In this document: positions 22,420 through 33,739 of the stretch, piece after piece
Position numbering within the stretch: the first letter of the stretch is position 1
Layout: every line of letters starts with the position of its first letter
NCBI GenBank assembly: GCA_028095005.1
Contig: CM051462.1
Location: forward strand, 83,401,846-83,465,845
Direction of reading: 5' to 3'
Source of the DNA: Rhynchospora pubera
Taxonomy: Eukaryota > Streptophyta > Magnoliopsida > Poales > Cyperaceae
Length of the DNA: 64,000 bases
Program-made: the position numbers and the translations under genes
The notes under the pieces: model-generated
Database searches by the model: none
The model's input: only the letters and a program-made list of their open reading frames with translations
What the model was told of the DNA's origin: nothing

Positions 22420-22997
22420 TATGATACAATGAAATAACTACTTTCCTTTTTGAAGATAAGATGGGGGTCAAGGATATAATGAAATAAATTGGGGAAATAA
22501 ATGAAAGTAATTTCAGAAATAGAATGATAAACATAGGTAAATCTACTTTTAATCATTTTTGCTTAAGATCGAAAGCTAATAAGAGATCGACAAGTGACTA
22601 AAATTAGACTGTAAATAATGAGCAAGGTCTGTTATAAAGGTTTGTCATCTCGGGCTTTTAGAGACAAATATTTCATGAGTGATTAATTGTTCTTTTCGAT
22701 TGGAGGTATGGTAATTTCTTTTGTATTATTCTTCAGCTCTGTTAATTCGATCTCAAAAGCTAACTAATTAATCAGCCTCTGCTGAGAATAAACCTACAAC
22801 ATTTGGTGTTTTCATTTTTCTAAAAAAATCAGTTTTAATTTTTATTTACATATGAGAATAAATTAAACCCTTTTTTAAAGGTGATCGAACATATCCCAAA
22901 TGAATTAGACAACAAATTTTTCTAATGAAATTTAAACAGAAAATAATTATTCAAGGGTTTGCATTAATTACTAATTAAAAGGTAAGTTTTCAGGCTT

Positions 22998-23677
22998 ATG
23001 GATCTTGAAGCTAACAGCATGCCAAGTAATGAAATTGAGGACTTGACGGGACAATCAAGTAAAGGTATACATTTTCTTAAACAAATTTATATATCAAATG
23101 CCATGGTAAAATGCAGTTTCAATAAAGAATCTTATATATAATCGTCACCATTTTACTTTTAAAATTTTAAATTATTAACGACTGACGTCATTAGTACACT
23201 AAGTACTTAACCAAACAATTGTTTTTTGTCTTTTTTTTTCTGTTTGGAGGGTCCTACGGTTGAAGAAGATGATACATACCGATCGAGCAAATATCTCGCA
23301 ATAAAAGAAATTCTTTAGCATTTATCCTATCATATGTCGTATTTGTCTCCTTTGTTGTTTTCCCGATACAGCTTGCATATGTTGACAGGCATAAGTCGTT
23401 CAATTCCATAGCATGGGATTGTCTTCCGATACTTTTAGGAGTGTTATGTTTTTGTTCATGGTGGCTAACAACTCGTGCATCCGATCGCAGAAAGTTATTG
23501 TTCACATATTTATCTACACGGTTGTGCACAATGGCGATCGCTCTTAATTGTTTTGTTTTTCCCTTGTCGTTGCTGGTGTTTGCCTCAACGTACAATTCCT
23601 TCATGGTAAATTACGGGTGGAAATATATAGGAAAAAAATGTTATGTAAAAAAATCTAAATGCAGACTCAGAAGTATA
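22998..23677 (+). pseudogene. Broken copy of small membrane-protein gene
   Basis: Exon 1 (22998-23064) encodes MDLEANSMPSNEIEDLTGQ plus SSK and ends at a GT donor, matching exon 1 of the intact gene at 33740. In exon 2 the expected acceptor ...GGAAG|GTCC reads ...GGAGGGTCC, moving the AG one base upstream. An 8-bp net insertion near 23275 shifts the frame into a stop. A deletion of about 70 bp removes the segment that matches residues near 98-121 of the intact protein. Later pieces (RHKSFNSIAWDCLPILLGV and SLLVFAS) are still recognisable in separate frames. It is therefore a decayed paralogue. Confidence 0.85.
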
Positions 23678-24137
23678 GAAATAATTATGCTCTAAAAAAA
23701 GTTTAATTTTTATGTGTATTTGTTTTATTTTTTAAAAAAGTTATATAATGTCCTCCTAATTAAATATAAATAACTAATTTGTCCCCTTAATGGCCTGACT
23801 CAGTGACTCCGTAACTGGGGGGTTATGTCGGGCCGTTGCTTGTTGGAAAATCAAAATAATCGAAGACAAGTCGTAATGCTTTCTCTTTCAAAATTGCATT
23901 AATGAAACTGTGCAAATCCACCGGATAATAAAAGAGACGCATGTCTGATGAAATGGTTGTTTCTGCTTCCAGTTGGTTTCAATAAAATAAGTTAATTCCT
24001 GATTTTCTTAATAAATTGTTAAGTACAATTTTTTCTCAATGCAAATTTTGATAAATAGTTGAAAAAAAAATTATATATTTTTCGACAAATGTGTATAAAT
24101 TTGTCTGGGACGAATGTCAGGGTACAGGACTAACATG

Positions 24138-25039
24138 TGTTTTAGTACTTGCTCTAAGACGTGAAGCCTATGTTACTTGGGTGCGGGTGCGGGTATCGCG
24201 TCGGATACGATTCGGGTGCGGAGATTCGACATTTTTCAAAAAACTCGGATACGGCTGTATATATAAAATTATTAGAATAATATATTTTTTAATGAAAATA
24301 ATTTATATTTTTTATTAATATAATGTTATTAATATTATATTATAATATTTTAATTTATATTGAGAAATTAAACAATTAATAATATAATGTTATTAACATT
24401 ATATAATATTTTAATTTATATTGAGAAATTTAATAATTAAGAATATTATGTTCATAATATAATTAACATATTGTTATTGGCCACATAGTTTAAGGCATTA
24501 TGTTATAAATTGTGAATAATATATATGTTATTAACATGCCAACTATGACATTTTTATGTGATTTAAAAAATTAAAAAAAATATTGTTTTTTGAAATTTTA
24601 CATTTCCAAATTCTTCATATTTTTATAAGCATGCATGTAAAATTTTATGCCAAGTTGAGTCTAAGAAGGCTTTCAAATAATTAAAACACTAAAACAGAAT
24701 TTTCTATAATTGGAAATGGATTTGTCCATTTCAGGGCCAAATGGTGATAGTAATAGAATGGGGGCAGCTTTGTTTGTCCGGTTTTGAGTTCTACCTTAGT
24801 CCCACAATGAAATATCAACTTAATTTTAGGCAATATATATAGAGCGGGTTGAATGGAGCATTGTCCAGCTGTGTACGAGCGTCTGTGCGTCTAAACGCGC
24901 AAGGCAAGCACATGGCGCTACACGAGTGGTGGATACACGAAGTGCGTATCGCACACGAATCGCACGCGTATCCGCGTCGGATGCGTGTCCGACACGGGAT
25001 ACGCTATGAAATTACCGTATCTGCAAATCAATATTCTTA
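24138..25039. other. Insertion in duplication copy 1, GTGCGGG clusters
   Basis: This DNA is absent from the second copy of the duplication. It has two G+C-rich word clusters, GGTGCGGGTGCGGGTATCG with relatives at about 24178-24235 and CGCACGCGTATCCGCGTCGG with relatives at about 24860-25010. They flank an A+T-rich middle, the same layout as the hAT elements nearby. I could not find matching termini or a target duplication, so the class is unproven. The ORFs 24091-24318 and 24849-25040 are carried by these clusters. Confidence 0.5.
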
Positions 25040-25207
25040 GGGGCCGTTTGGATCGCTTAGGAATTTGGAAAATTTGGAGGAGTTACAATTTTTAGGAATA
25101 AATTTATTAGAATGTGTGTAACTTTTTGAAGAATTTGGATTGTTTATAATAAATTTATGGTAGGAAGATAAAATTTTCCAAATTCCTTGAGAAATTCAAA
25201 CAGTCAC
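25040..25207. mobile_element. Tourist-like MITE, copy 2
   Basis: It begins GGGGCCGTTTGGATCGCTTA, contains the family core (AATTTATT..GTGTGTAACTTT..GAAGAATTTGGATTGTT) and ends CAAACAGTCAC. Flanking triplets are TTA and TAA. It abuts the plastid-derived ndhB fragment, which starts seven bases further on. Confidence 0.8.
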
Positions 25208-25213
25208 TAATTC

Positions 25214-25652
25214 ATGATCTGGCATGTACAGAATGAAAACTTCATTCTCGATTCTACGAGAATTTTTATGAAAGCCTTTCATTTACTTTTCTTCCATGGG
25301 AGCTTCATTTTCCCATAATGTATCCTTATTTTTGGCCTAATTCTTCTTCTGATGATCGATTCAACCTCTGATCAGAAAGATAGACCTTGGTTCTATTCCG
25401 TCTCTGCAACAAGTTTAGTAATAAGCATAAAGGCCCTATTGTTCCGATGGAGAGAAGAACCTAGAATTAGCTTTTCGGAAAATTTCCAAACGAACAATTT
25501 CAACGAGATCTTTCAATTTCTTATTTTACTATGTTCCACTCTATGTATTCCTCTATCCGTAGAGTATATTGAATGTACAGAAATGGCTATAACAGAGTTT
25601 CTTTTATTCGTATTAACAACTACTTTAGGAGGAATGTTTTTATGTGGTGCTA
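25214..25652 (+). pseudogene. ndhB: Nuclear plastid DNA: 5' part of ndhB exon 1
   Basis: The frame from ATG at 25214 reads MIWHVQNENFILDSTRIF and continues with high similarity to the N-terminus of plastid NDH subunit 2 through TLGGMFLCGA, about 146 codons. The intact plastid protein is about 510 residues. The plastid complex carries electrons from ferredoxin to plastoquinone in thylakoids; this copy cannot. A G-to-T change makes codon 35 TAA (25316-25318). There are several missense changes (for example in the FYS, KALL and EEPRIS segments), and the similarity stops abruptly at GGTGCTA, followed by unrelated nuclear DNA. It is a decaying insertion of plastid DNA. Confidence 0.93.
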
Positions 25653-25747
25653 GATTTTTTTCTCCTTTTGGAGTATGCGTATCCTGGACTTGAAATAGCT
25701 AAAAGAATTGGAGGTGCATAATTACTTCTATTCTCATCTATCTGAAC

Positions 25748-26188
25748 CAAGCTTCTAAATTTCGACGAAATAACAACGAAATAACAGAAATAGCGGTATT
25801 CTGTGTCAAACCGCATGAACGTTACAGTCTTAATTGAGAAAATGACGTAACGCGTTATTTCAGTTATTTCGACGAAATAACAAGCTGTTATTGCTACTAT
25901 TGTTAAATTGTATATTCAATATTGAACTATTGTTAAATTGGTACAAGCTGCTACTGCTACTCAATATTGGTACACATCAGTATATTGAATTTTGTATGGC
26001 CGTATGCTATTTGTATGGAGTATTGGAGATGTATAAACATATAAATTGATAGTTATAGAATTGATGTGTGTCAAATTTTGAAAAAAAAAATACTACACCG
26101 TTATATCGCCGTTATAACATCGAAATAACACCGAAATAACATGGGGACCTGGACCGTCATACCGAAAAAATCGAAATTTAAAAGCTTG
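25748..26188. mobile_element. Non-autonomous hAT element, TSD ATCTGAAC
   Basis: The ends are CAAGCTTCTAAATTTCGA and, inverted, CAAGCTTTTAAATTTCGA. Perfect 8-bp duplications ATCTGAAC lie at 25740-25747 and 26189-26196. Subterminal zones carry the word CGAAATAAC about seven times in both orientations. The second copy of the segmental duplication has the unoccupied site near 34905 (GTATCTGAATAAAAATG), confirming that 441 bp plus one 8-mer were added. It has no coding capacity. Confidence 0.92.
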
Positions 26189-26390
26189 ATCTGAACAAAA
26201 CTAATTAAATAGTAAAATTGAAATAAATAAATATGGATACGTATAATGTATAATCGTTTAATATCCGTTATGATTAGGCATATTCAATCTCATACAATCA
26301 ATCTAATATCAATATCTATTTTTTTTAAAGCAAATAATTGTTAACTTAATATATAGGCTCAGATGCTGCTGATCCAAGACGATGTGCACT

Positions 26391-26897
26391 TTAAATTAAA
26401 CGGTCCCACTCCCACACACTAAAATGGCCAAATAGCAAGTTATTAAAGGGTGGCGGTATCTGGATATTCTGATTTTTACCGGTTTGTGCCGGCTAATATC
26501 GGTGCAATGGAAATAATAAAAAAAAACGAGTAATTAAAGGCACCTATTATGGCCGAGCACTTCATTGTGCTTTTTGCAATCAATTAAAGCCTTAAGGCAC
26601 GGTTGACGGAACTTTTAACTATTTCTTCATAAAAAAAAAGGAAAGAAATTCGAAAAGGAGAGGGGTTGTACGGGAGGTGCTTTGGGCAGAGACTTTTTGC
26701 TGAGAGCAATATTTTTTTTTTCTGAAAAAATTAATCTGCCCTTCATCATTTCTCTGAACAACTTAGATGCTATGTTGTCCATTCGAGATGATTCATAGAG
26801 GCTCACAATCAGAAAGAAACATTAAAAAAAATATAATGGGCCAGAAAATTTGAAGAACCATTATTTGTTTCTGACTATGGAAATTTAATAATTTTTT
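26391..26897. other. Spacer, nothing recognised
   Basis: A+T-rich DNA without ORFs of note. The minus-strand ORF 26793-27062 is a by-product of the adjoining MITE. Confidence 0.5.
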
Positions 26898-27037
26898 GAA
26901 AAATTCTGCCATGAGGTCTAATTTCTGAATCGGGTTTCGATCACAACCGTTGATGAGTGCTAATGAATTAATCTTTCTTGAAAATGAATGATTGAGATTA
27001 AAGACTGGTTCAAAATTAGACCTCATGGCAATTTCCC
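26898..27037. mobile_element. Small foldback MITE, 140 bp
   Basis: The left arm GAAAAATTCTGCCATGAGGT and the inverted right arm GGGAAATTGCCATGAGGT pair over about 30 bp (GCCATGAGGTCTAATTT is shared). A short unpaired centre lies between. No clear target duplication and no coding capacity. The family is not assigned. Confidence 0.65.
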
Positions 27038-27931
27038 TAATTTCTTTTGTTTGTAGAAACAAAAATTTAAAATTATTTTCTCCTATCCACGGAACATTGA
27101 GAATTTTTGTTTCTCGACAAAAAGTAAACCTAAAAATTTATCATTTCTAGCAAGTTCAGAATTTTGTTTTAGGCACATATCGTTTGGGGCCACAAAACAT
27201 TTAACTGTTTTGTTTATAGCTAAAAATATCTTTCAAACATTTAACTGTTTTTATTTTACCACAAAACTTTCAGATTATTATTTCTTGTCATCAAACTTTT
27301 TTGCATTACAAACCTTTATTTCTGAATATATCTTAATAGTCGCAAAATAATTATTTAAATTGACAAAATTTTTAGACTAATTGTTTATAGGATAATTGTA
27401 AACATTTAATACAAAATTTCAGAATTTTAACTTTTAGCAACGTAACGTTATGAGTTTTTGTTTCAAGGTACATATTTTATTTCTAGTTAACAACAAAAAA
27501 TTACATTTTTTCTGGCACAAAAAATAAATTTTTGTTTGTAGCGATAAATTTCTTGCTTCAAATCGTCACACATCCTAAGGCTATTTCTAGGAACAAAATT
27601 TTGATCAAAATGACTTAACTGTCTTGCGTAAATGAAAATGAGGGAGATCTAAGTTGTTTGGAGAAAAGATGAATGGCAGATCAGTCTTTTTAGGGAAAAA
27701 AATATTGCTAGCAGCGAAGTCTGCTGCCCAAAGGGCAAAGGACTTCCCGGGTCATACTCATGCCAGCAGTAACGCTTGAGCCAGAATAGGAAAAGAGGAC
27801 AAATGGAGGCGGAGGGAAAATGTTTTATGGTAAATTCTGCATTTAATGTTCTTTGTCTTCTCCTCTTCATGACTCCAGCGAAATTGGGAAAAAAGCAAAC
27901 GAATTTTTTCTTTAAAAAGGGGAAAGAAAGA
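27038..27931. other. Spacer with TTTAACTGTTTT-type words
   Basis: No gene. Between about 27100 and 27600 the sequence is a loose series of T-rich words such as AACATTTAACTGTTTT, ATTTCTAG and CACAAAA, with no fixed period. The opposed ORFs 27649-27936 (-) and 27776-27970 (+) overlap and have no support. Confidence 0.45.
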
Positions 27932-27939
27932 AACACAAC

Positions 27940-28703
27940 TAGGGATGAAAACGGAGCGGATTTTGGATAAAAACGGAGCGGATTTTAAAATCCGCTCCGA
28001 TCCGTATTCGAATCCGAAAAATAAGCGTAATATCCGAACCGTATCCGTATCCGAACATATCCGTATTCGTATTCGTATCCGTCAAAAAAATATGGATGCG
28101 GATATGAGAAGACCAATATCCGCTCTTTATCCGTATCCGACATGGATATTATCCGTATCCGATAAATATTAATCCGTTTATCCGTATCTTTAACATTATA
28201 AGATGATTAATATAATATAATTACTTCTATATATTAGAGAATACTTTTAATTAGATAATACTTAATTTTTATTAAATAAATTTTCTTATAATAAATATTT
28301 TTATTTGGACTAGTAATATAAAATTATTTTTATTTTCTATTAATTGAGACGATTATAAATGATAACAATACTAAAATTGATTTTTTCTCTAATATTGACA
28401 AAGTACTAACATAGACATGAGTATATTGAATATCATTATATTTATAGAAACTACTATTATAAATAAATAATAAAGATTAAAATGCAATCCGTATCCGACA
28501 AAATATATTCGTATTCGACTCCGTATCCGATAATATCCGAACTGTATTCGTATCCGATTAATATTCAAACCGTATCCGTTTAATATCCAAACCGTATCCG
28601 TATCCGAATGCATTCGTATTCGTATCCGTATCCGGAAAAAAAATGCGGATGCGGATATGAGAAGACCAACATTCGCTCCGTATCCGATCCGTTTTCATTC
28701 CTA
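27940..28703. mobile_element. Non-autonomous Ac-like hAT element, TSD AACACAAC
   Basis: The ends are TAGGGATGAAAACGGAGCGG and, inverted, TAGGAATGAAAACGGATCGG, close to the maize Ac terminus. Perfect 8-bp duplications AACACAAC lie at 27932-27939 and 28704-28711. Each subterminal zone of about 220 bp is a dense array of ATCCGTATCCG and ATTCGTATCCG words, with TATGAGAAGACCAA conserved in both. The centre is A+T-rich. The arrays are the likely transposase-binding sites by analogy with Ac's AAACGG repeats. There is no transposase. Confidence 0.93.
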
Positions 28704-28926
28704 AACACAACGCAAATGGAAATGAAGAAGACAAACCGGTTGGACCGATATAGCAATTTTCCGAATTTTCCGATTTTTGACCAACGGATTTTAGGTCCCT
28801 TTTCCTACCGGATCCTGACCCGGTACCGGTAGGATATTCAAGAATCAAAACCATGGTTATATTCCCCTAGGAATTTTGATCGATTTCATACAATTTAAAA
28901 ACAGAATGATAAGCATTCTTTATCAT

Positions 28927-29108
28927 CGCTAAACACAAAGTGAACACATACAATAAATAAGATAAACATATAGACAAATAAAATGAACACTTACAAATAA
29001 ATGAGTGTTTTCGTTTTTTGTTCAGATTTATATATGTATATTGAACTTATTTTTATTGAACTTACGTGCTTGTATGTGTTCAATTTGATCACTATATATG
29101 TTCACTTT
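28927..29108. mobile_element. Foldback MITE with GTGAACATATA words, copy 1
   Basis: The left arm starts CGCTAAACACAAAGTGAACA and pairs imperfectly with the right arm ending ATATGTTCACTTT. Words such as (G)TGAACA, ATAGACAA and AACACTTACAAA recur. The related, better-preserved copy is at 38062-38278. Confidence 0.7.
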
Positions 29109-29267
29109 GGGGCCGTTTGGATGTTGTAGGAATTTGGAGAATTTGCAATTCCTAGGCATAAATTTATTGGTAAGTATGTAACATTGTGAAGAATTTGGAT
29201 TGTTTATAATAAATTTAGCATATAAAATACCCGGCATTTGCAATTTCTGGCCCATCCAAACAGCCCC
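29109..29267. mobile_element. Tourist-like MITE, copy 3
   Basis: It starts GGGGCCGTTTGGATGTTGTA and ends CATCCAAACAGCCCC, with 3-bp TTT repeats on both sides. The core AATTTATTGG..GTATGTAAC..GAAGAATTTGGATTG matches its relatives. Confidence 0.85.
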
Positions 29268-29601
29268 TTTGTTTATTTTATATGTTCTCTATATATTTGA
29301 TGCAAGAACCAAAGTAATTTGTAGCAAACGGGAAATTTGTGAAATATTAATAATTTTATAAAAATAAATAAATTATAAATAGTACGAACGGGGTCTGAAA
29401 TAGAATGGGTCTGTGTTGAATATATATAATTCTTTCAATTATTTACGAAGTTATCAGGTTCAGTGACATATTGTATTGTATTAAAGGTCCGTATGTTGAC
29501 GGCCCACTCAGTATTAACTTGTAATTAAGACAGCGCGCAGAAACCGAAAAATTTAAAAATAATATTAAAATAATATAAAATATTAAAAATAATATCAATA
29601 A

Positions 29602-31303
29602 TATTTTTTTAAAAATAGTATCGTAAGTACGGGATCCGGGATTCTGAACGCAAGAAATTAAATTATGATCAGAACACTATTATGATTTAAATGACGGTAA
29701 ATAATATGATATAGCATTATAAATTGAAATTAAATTATTAATTTTGCTTAAATAATCAACATTAATAATTAAATTTGTGTTGAGGTGTCGTGTTAATTCG
29801 TGTTCATGTCGTGTTGCGTTTTGAATCGTGTCAAACTTTCTAATGTTCCAACACGACACGATTATGACACAACACGATAACAGGATCGTGTCGTGCCAAT
29901 TTTGTACTCGTGTTCAGTCGTGTCGTGTCAACACGTACATCGTGTCGTGCTAACACGATCATGGTGTAAGGTTAGTACTTTTTGAGATTAGGGATGCTTT
30001 TGGCAAAACATGGGTTAATAATTATAATAATAATTAACTAATAATTATGCTAATATTTATAATAATTAATAATTGATAATAGTTATTGTAATAATAATTA
30101 GTAATTAATAATGATTGTATAAATTTAAATAATCCTTAATGTAAAATTATAATAATAAAGATATTCAATAATAGTTATTATAATAATGATAATAATAATA
30201 ATTAATAATTGTTTATTTTTATAATTATATAGTTAATAATTAATGATTATTCTTAATTACACCACTAATAATTGATAACATTGAAATACTAATTAAATAA
30301 TAAAAAATATTAATAAAAATAACATGACATGACTAACACGACGTGTCAACACGACACGACACGATCGTGTTAGTCGTGTCATGTTAGAATGTGTGTCGTG
30401 TTACCTCTTCTCACAACTAAACACGACACAATACGACATGACACGATTAAAAAAAGTAGTTTGTGTCAACACGACACGATACGAGACTCTAACACGATCG
30501 TGTTTGATATTACATGACACGACATGTATGATTGGAGAACACTAACGGCATAACAAATGATCTGAACACGACGTGTTTAACACCGCTCAACATTACAGGA
30601 TACATATTTAAAATACTATATATTGACAATTTATTAAAATATAAAATGATAAAAAAACACAAAAGTAAAATAAAAACAAAAACAAATCGAAAAAAGAAAA
30701 AAAATCAGCCTGTGTAAGGACACAAATTCCAAAAAAAAAAACATTAATATATGAGATGGGCTAAAATCAGCCACGACTGACGGATGCAACCGTCAGCTAC
30801 GATGAAATCTCAATTTTCGAGATTCTAATAGTCGATCTGAACCATTCAATGTGTTCTCCATATTGAAATTTCATTGGAGACCAAATTTTACATTTTTCTC
30901 AAATTGTTTAGTATTTATTTGATATTTTACAAAATACTTAATCTAAACAATTCTGGACCCTTCAATAACTATGATTTTTAAAAATCTCAAAAAAATAGTA
31001 AATAAAATAAGAAAAATATAAAATTTGGTCTCCAATGAGATTTCAATATGGAGAACACATTGAACGGTTCGGATTGACTGTTAGAATTTTGAAAATTGAG
31101 ATTTGATCGTAACTGACGAGTGCATCCGTCAGTCGTGGCTGATTTTAGCCCATTTAATTCCGTAACCAATTTGTTACGGCATCTAGCTTGTTACGGAATC
31201 CGTAACATTAATAGAATTCCGTAACTAGTTTGTTACGAAATTCGAAATTTTATAATTACGTGCGGAATCCCGGATCCCGTATTTACGATACTATTTAAAA
31301 AAT
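29602..31303. mobile_element. Nested inverted-repeat element with CGTGTCGTG arrays
   Basis: An inverted pair of about 38 bp bounds the region: left AAATAGTATCGTAAGTACGG (29614-29633 plus GATCCGGGATTC) and right, inverted, AAATAGTATCGTAAATACGG. Inside, two clusters of CGTGTCGTGTT/AACACGACACG words (about 29785-29965 and 30325-30580) flank an A+T-rich core of ATAATAATTA runs. This is again the hAT-like layout, perhaps with its own ends near GTTGAG (29781 and inverted at 30590). A foldback MITE (30756-31153) and repeated GTTACGGAATCCGTAAC palindromes fill the right part. No target duplication was found, so the class is uncertain. Confidence 0.55.
30756..31153. mobile_element. Foldback MITE, family also at 56759
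   Basis: Ends ATGGGCTAAAATCAGCCACG pair over more than 35 bp with the inverted right end, and nearly the whole 398 bp can fold back (for example TTCTCCATATTGAAATTTCA with its inverse near 31040). Internal words (CGATC.GAACC.TTCAAT, CTCCATATTGAAA) also occur in the 41998 element, although the termini differ. There is no coding capacity. Confidence 0.85.
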
Positions 31304-32854
31304 TCTTAGCATGGTTCACAACTCATTTTTTTCTGGACAGTCCAGAGATTTCGATAAAGAGCTGTTTGGGTAAAGCCCCAAAAGAGTAACCGAAAGATAA
31401 GTGAAAGCAAGTGGAAGGCCCAATCGTTAACATACGCAAATCATTCTCTGCAACCTCACCCAGCTGGCGTGGCTGCCATCTCAGCCCACTGCGCTTACGT
31501 GGCCCAATCAGCAAATTTCAAATATTCTGAAACATTGAAAATTCAATTAAAAATAGTACGAAACTCAGAAAAATCTAAATAAAATATTCATAAAATTCTA
31601 TAATTCTAAATAAACCAAATTTACTGATACTTTAATATAAAAATCTGTCAAAATAACACCTTTTTATATTTTTTTAAGTATTTTCAATATAAAGTAAATT
31701 TTATAAAATCCTAGAAAAATAATACACTCATTGAATATCTTTCAATAAAATTTCTAAAACCAAAATATAAGTATTTAAAAAAAGATATGTTAAATATTAA
31801 ATATTTTCAAAAAAAAATAAGCATTACAAAAAAAAATTAAAAAAAAGAAAAAAAATAAAAAAAATTCTAAAAATGATAAAATCCCAAGAGAAACTTTAAA
31901 AAATTAAAAGTCAAAACACAAACCCAAAGTCAAGACCAAAATCTCTTCAATTAAGGGAGGAAAGCTCTTCAGCAAATCAAGATGGATCTCAAGTGATTTA
32001 GAACCATAATCCAAAATCCAAAAAACTGTCTTAGCCAAGTCCATTACGAATAAAGTTCAAATAAAAAGTCATTAGAAATTTAAAGGTCCTCAATTGAGTC
32101 CAGTCACTTAGGTCTGGTATCATCAATTGAGTCTGGTTCAAATCAAAAGAATAAACTCCCATTTAAATACAAAAAATCATTTTAGAAATAATTTTCCTAA
32201 CCTATTACATATAATTCTTTAGATCTCTTAATTAAAGGTTCTCGTTGAAAACCACAAGATAATTATCCGTAGTGATTTGCGCCTACTGGATAGAAACTCC
32301 TTGCTTCGTTCAATTTTTGCAAAATCCACTTGCATTATAATTTTTTTTTGTCAAAATCCACTTGAATCATATTCACATATTTGAACCAGAAAAAAAGATA
32401 TGTTTCTTTCCATTTATAAGGTAATTAGGAGTAAAAATATTTCCACCTGATCCTATCATTCACAATAATGCAACACTTTATTCGGACTATGATTGAATGA
32501 GAATAAATCTCTCTAGCTCGATCATTTCTTGCAGAAAAGTACTCTAGTTTTCTGTCTTTCTCAAATCATATTATATATTATAATCTTAAAGTTTCGTCTA
32601 ATGTCAGCATTTTTTAATGGAATTTTCTCGTGTTCCTCCGTTCTATACCTTGCTCCGTGTTAAAGACAATCTGCATGATTTTTTCTTCCTTATCACTTCT
32701 TGTTCAATACTTTTGGCATTCCGTGAGTTTGCAAGTCCATTACAGAGGCAAGATAAACTAATAGAAGCAATTTTCAGCAATGCAAAAATCAAACAACAAT
32801 TTTTTAACATTTACTTTTAGATCTCAGAAAAGTTGCATTTAGAAAAATTCTAAT
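31304..32854. other. A+T-rich stretch, nothing recognised
   Basis: There is an oligo-A-rich zone near 31640-31890. A less A+T-rich piece at 31320-31515 has one small minus-strand ORF without recognisable similarity. The plus ORF 32617-32820 is also unsupported. No element ends found. Confidence 0.45.
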
Positions 32855-33109
32855 TAACAATTTATTAAGAAAATAATTAAGGAATTGACTTATTTTAGTG
32901 AAACCAACGTAGAAGCAGATACAACCATTTCATCAGGCATGCGTGATGCGTCTCTTTTATTATCCAGTGCATTTGCACTGTTTCATTAATGCAATTTTCA
33001 AAGAGAAACCATTACAACTTGTCTTCGATTATTTTGATTTCCCAATAGTTGACATATATATCATCACTCTGATCCCCCCCTCTAAAAACACATGAATGGA
33101 AAGAACATA
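32855..33109 (+). repeat. Inverted repeat, left arm beside the intact gene
   Basis: The inverse of this segment matches 34500-34745 at high identity, including GAAATCAAAATAATCGAAGA and CAAAGAGAAACCATTACAAC. The arms enclose the intact membrane-protein gene. The downstream flank of the broken paralogue (about 23820-24030) holds the right-arm sequence and matches this arm slightly further out. I saw no left arm beside that copy. Confidence 0.85.
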
Positions 33110-33739
33110 ACAAAACTGGCATGTTTTACTTGATCAACAGCATACATAGGTATGATACAACGAAGAACAAAATAACTTCTTTCCTTTTTGAAGATAAGAT
33201 GGGGTCAAGGATACAATGAAATAAATTGTGGAAATAAATGAAAGAAATTTCAGAAATAGAATGATAAACATAGGTAAATCTACTTTTAGTCCTTTTTGCT
33301 TAAGATCAGGAAGCTAATAAGAGATCGACAACGACGACAAGTGACTAAAATTAGACAGTAAATAATTTACAAGGTCTGTTATAAAGGTGTGTCATCTCGG
33401 ACTTTTAGAGACAAATATTTCATGCGTTATTAATTGTTCTTTTCGATTGGTGGTATGCATATTTCTTTTGTTTAATTCTTCAGCCCTGTTAATTCTCAAA
33501 AGCTAATAGCCTCTTCTGAGAATAAACCTACAACATCTGGTGTCTTCATTTTTCTAAAAAAATTAGTTTTAATTTTTATTTACATATATATGAGAATAAA
33601 TTAAACCCACAGTATTTTCTTAAAGGTGCTCGAACATATCCCAAATGAATTAGACAACATTTTATAATGAAATTTAAATAGAATATAATTATTCAAGGGT
33701 TTGCATTGATTACTAATTAAAATGTATGTTTTCAGGCTT

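Larger units (their letters stand above)
22420..26390 (+). repeat. Segmental duplication, copy 1
   Basis: It aligns with 33153-35150 through four blocks: the 5' flank from TTCCTTTTTGAAGATAAGAT, the membrane-protein gene, the 3' flank ending GGTACAGGACTAACAT, and a distal block from TCCTGGAC(T/C)TGAAATAG to GATGCTGCT(G/C)ATCCAAGA. Copy 1 is longer because it has gained about 1.5 kb between 24138 and 25680 (MITE, plastid fragment and other DNA) and a hAT element at 25748. No target-site or LTR boundary is seen, so the mechanism of duplication is unknown. Confidence 0.88.

Noticed and set aside
25653..25735. Continuation of plastid DNA after the ndhB fragment
   Set aside because: The sequence after 25652 does not continue ndhB, and the segment from TCCTGGAC is shared with 34850 in the other duplication copy, so it is host flank.
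27945..28854. ORFs reading as repeated RIRIRIR or YPYP peptides
   Set aside because: They translate the ATCCGTATCCG array of a hAT element on both strands.
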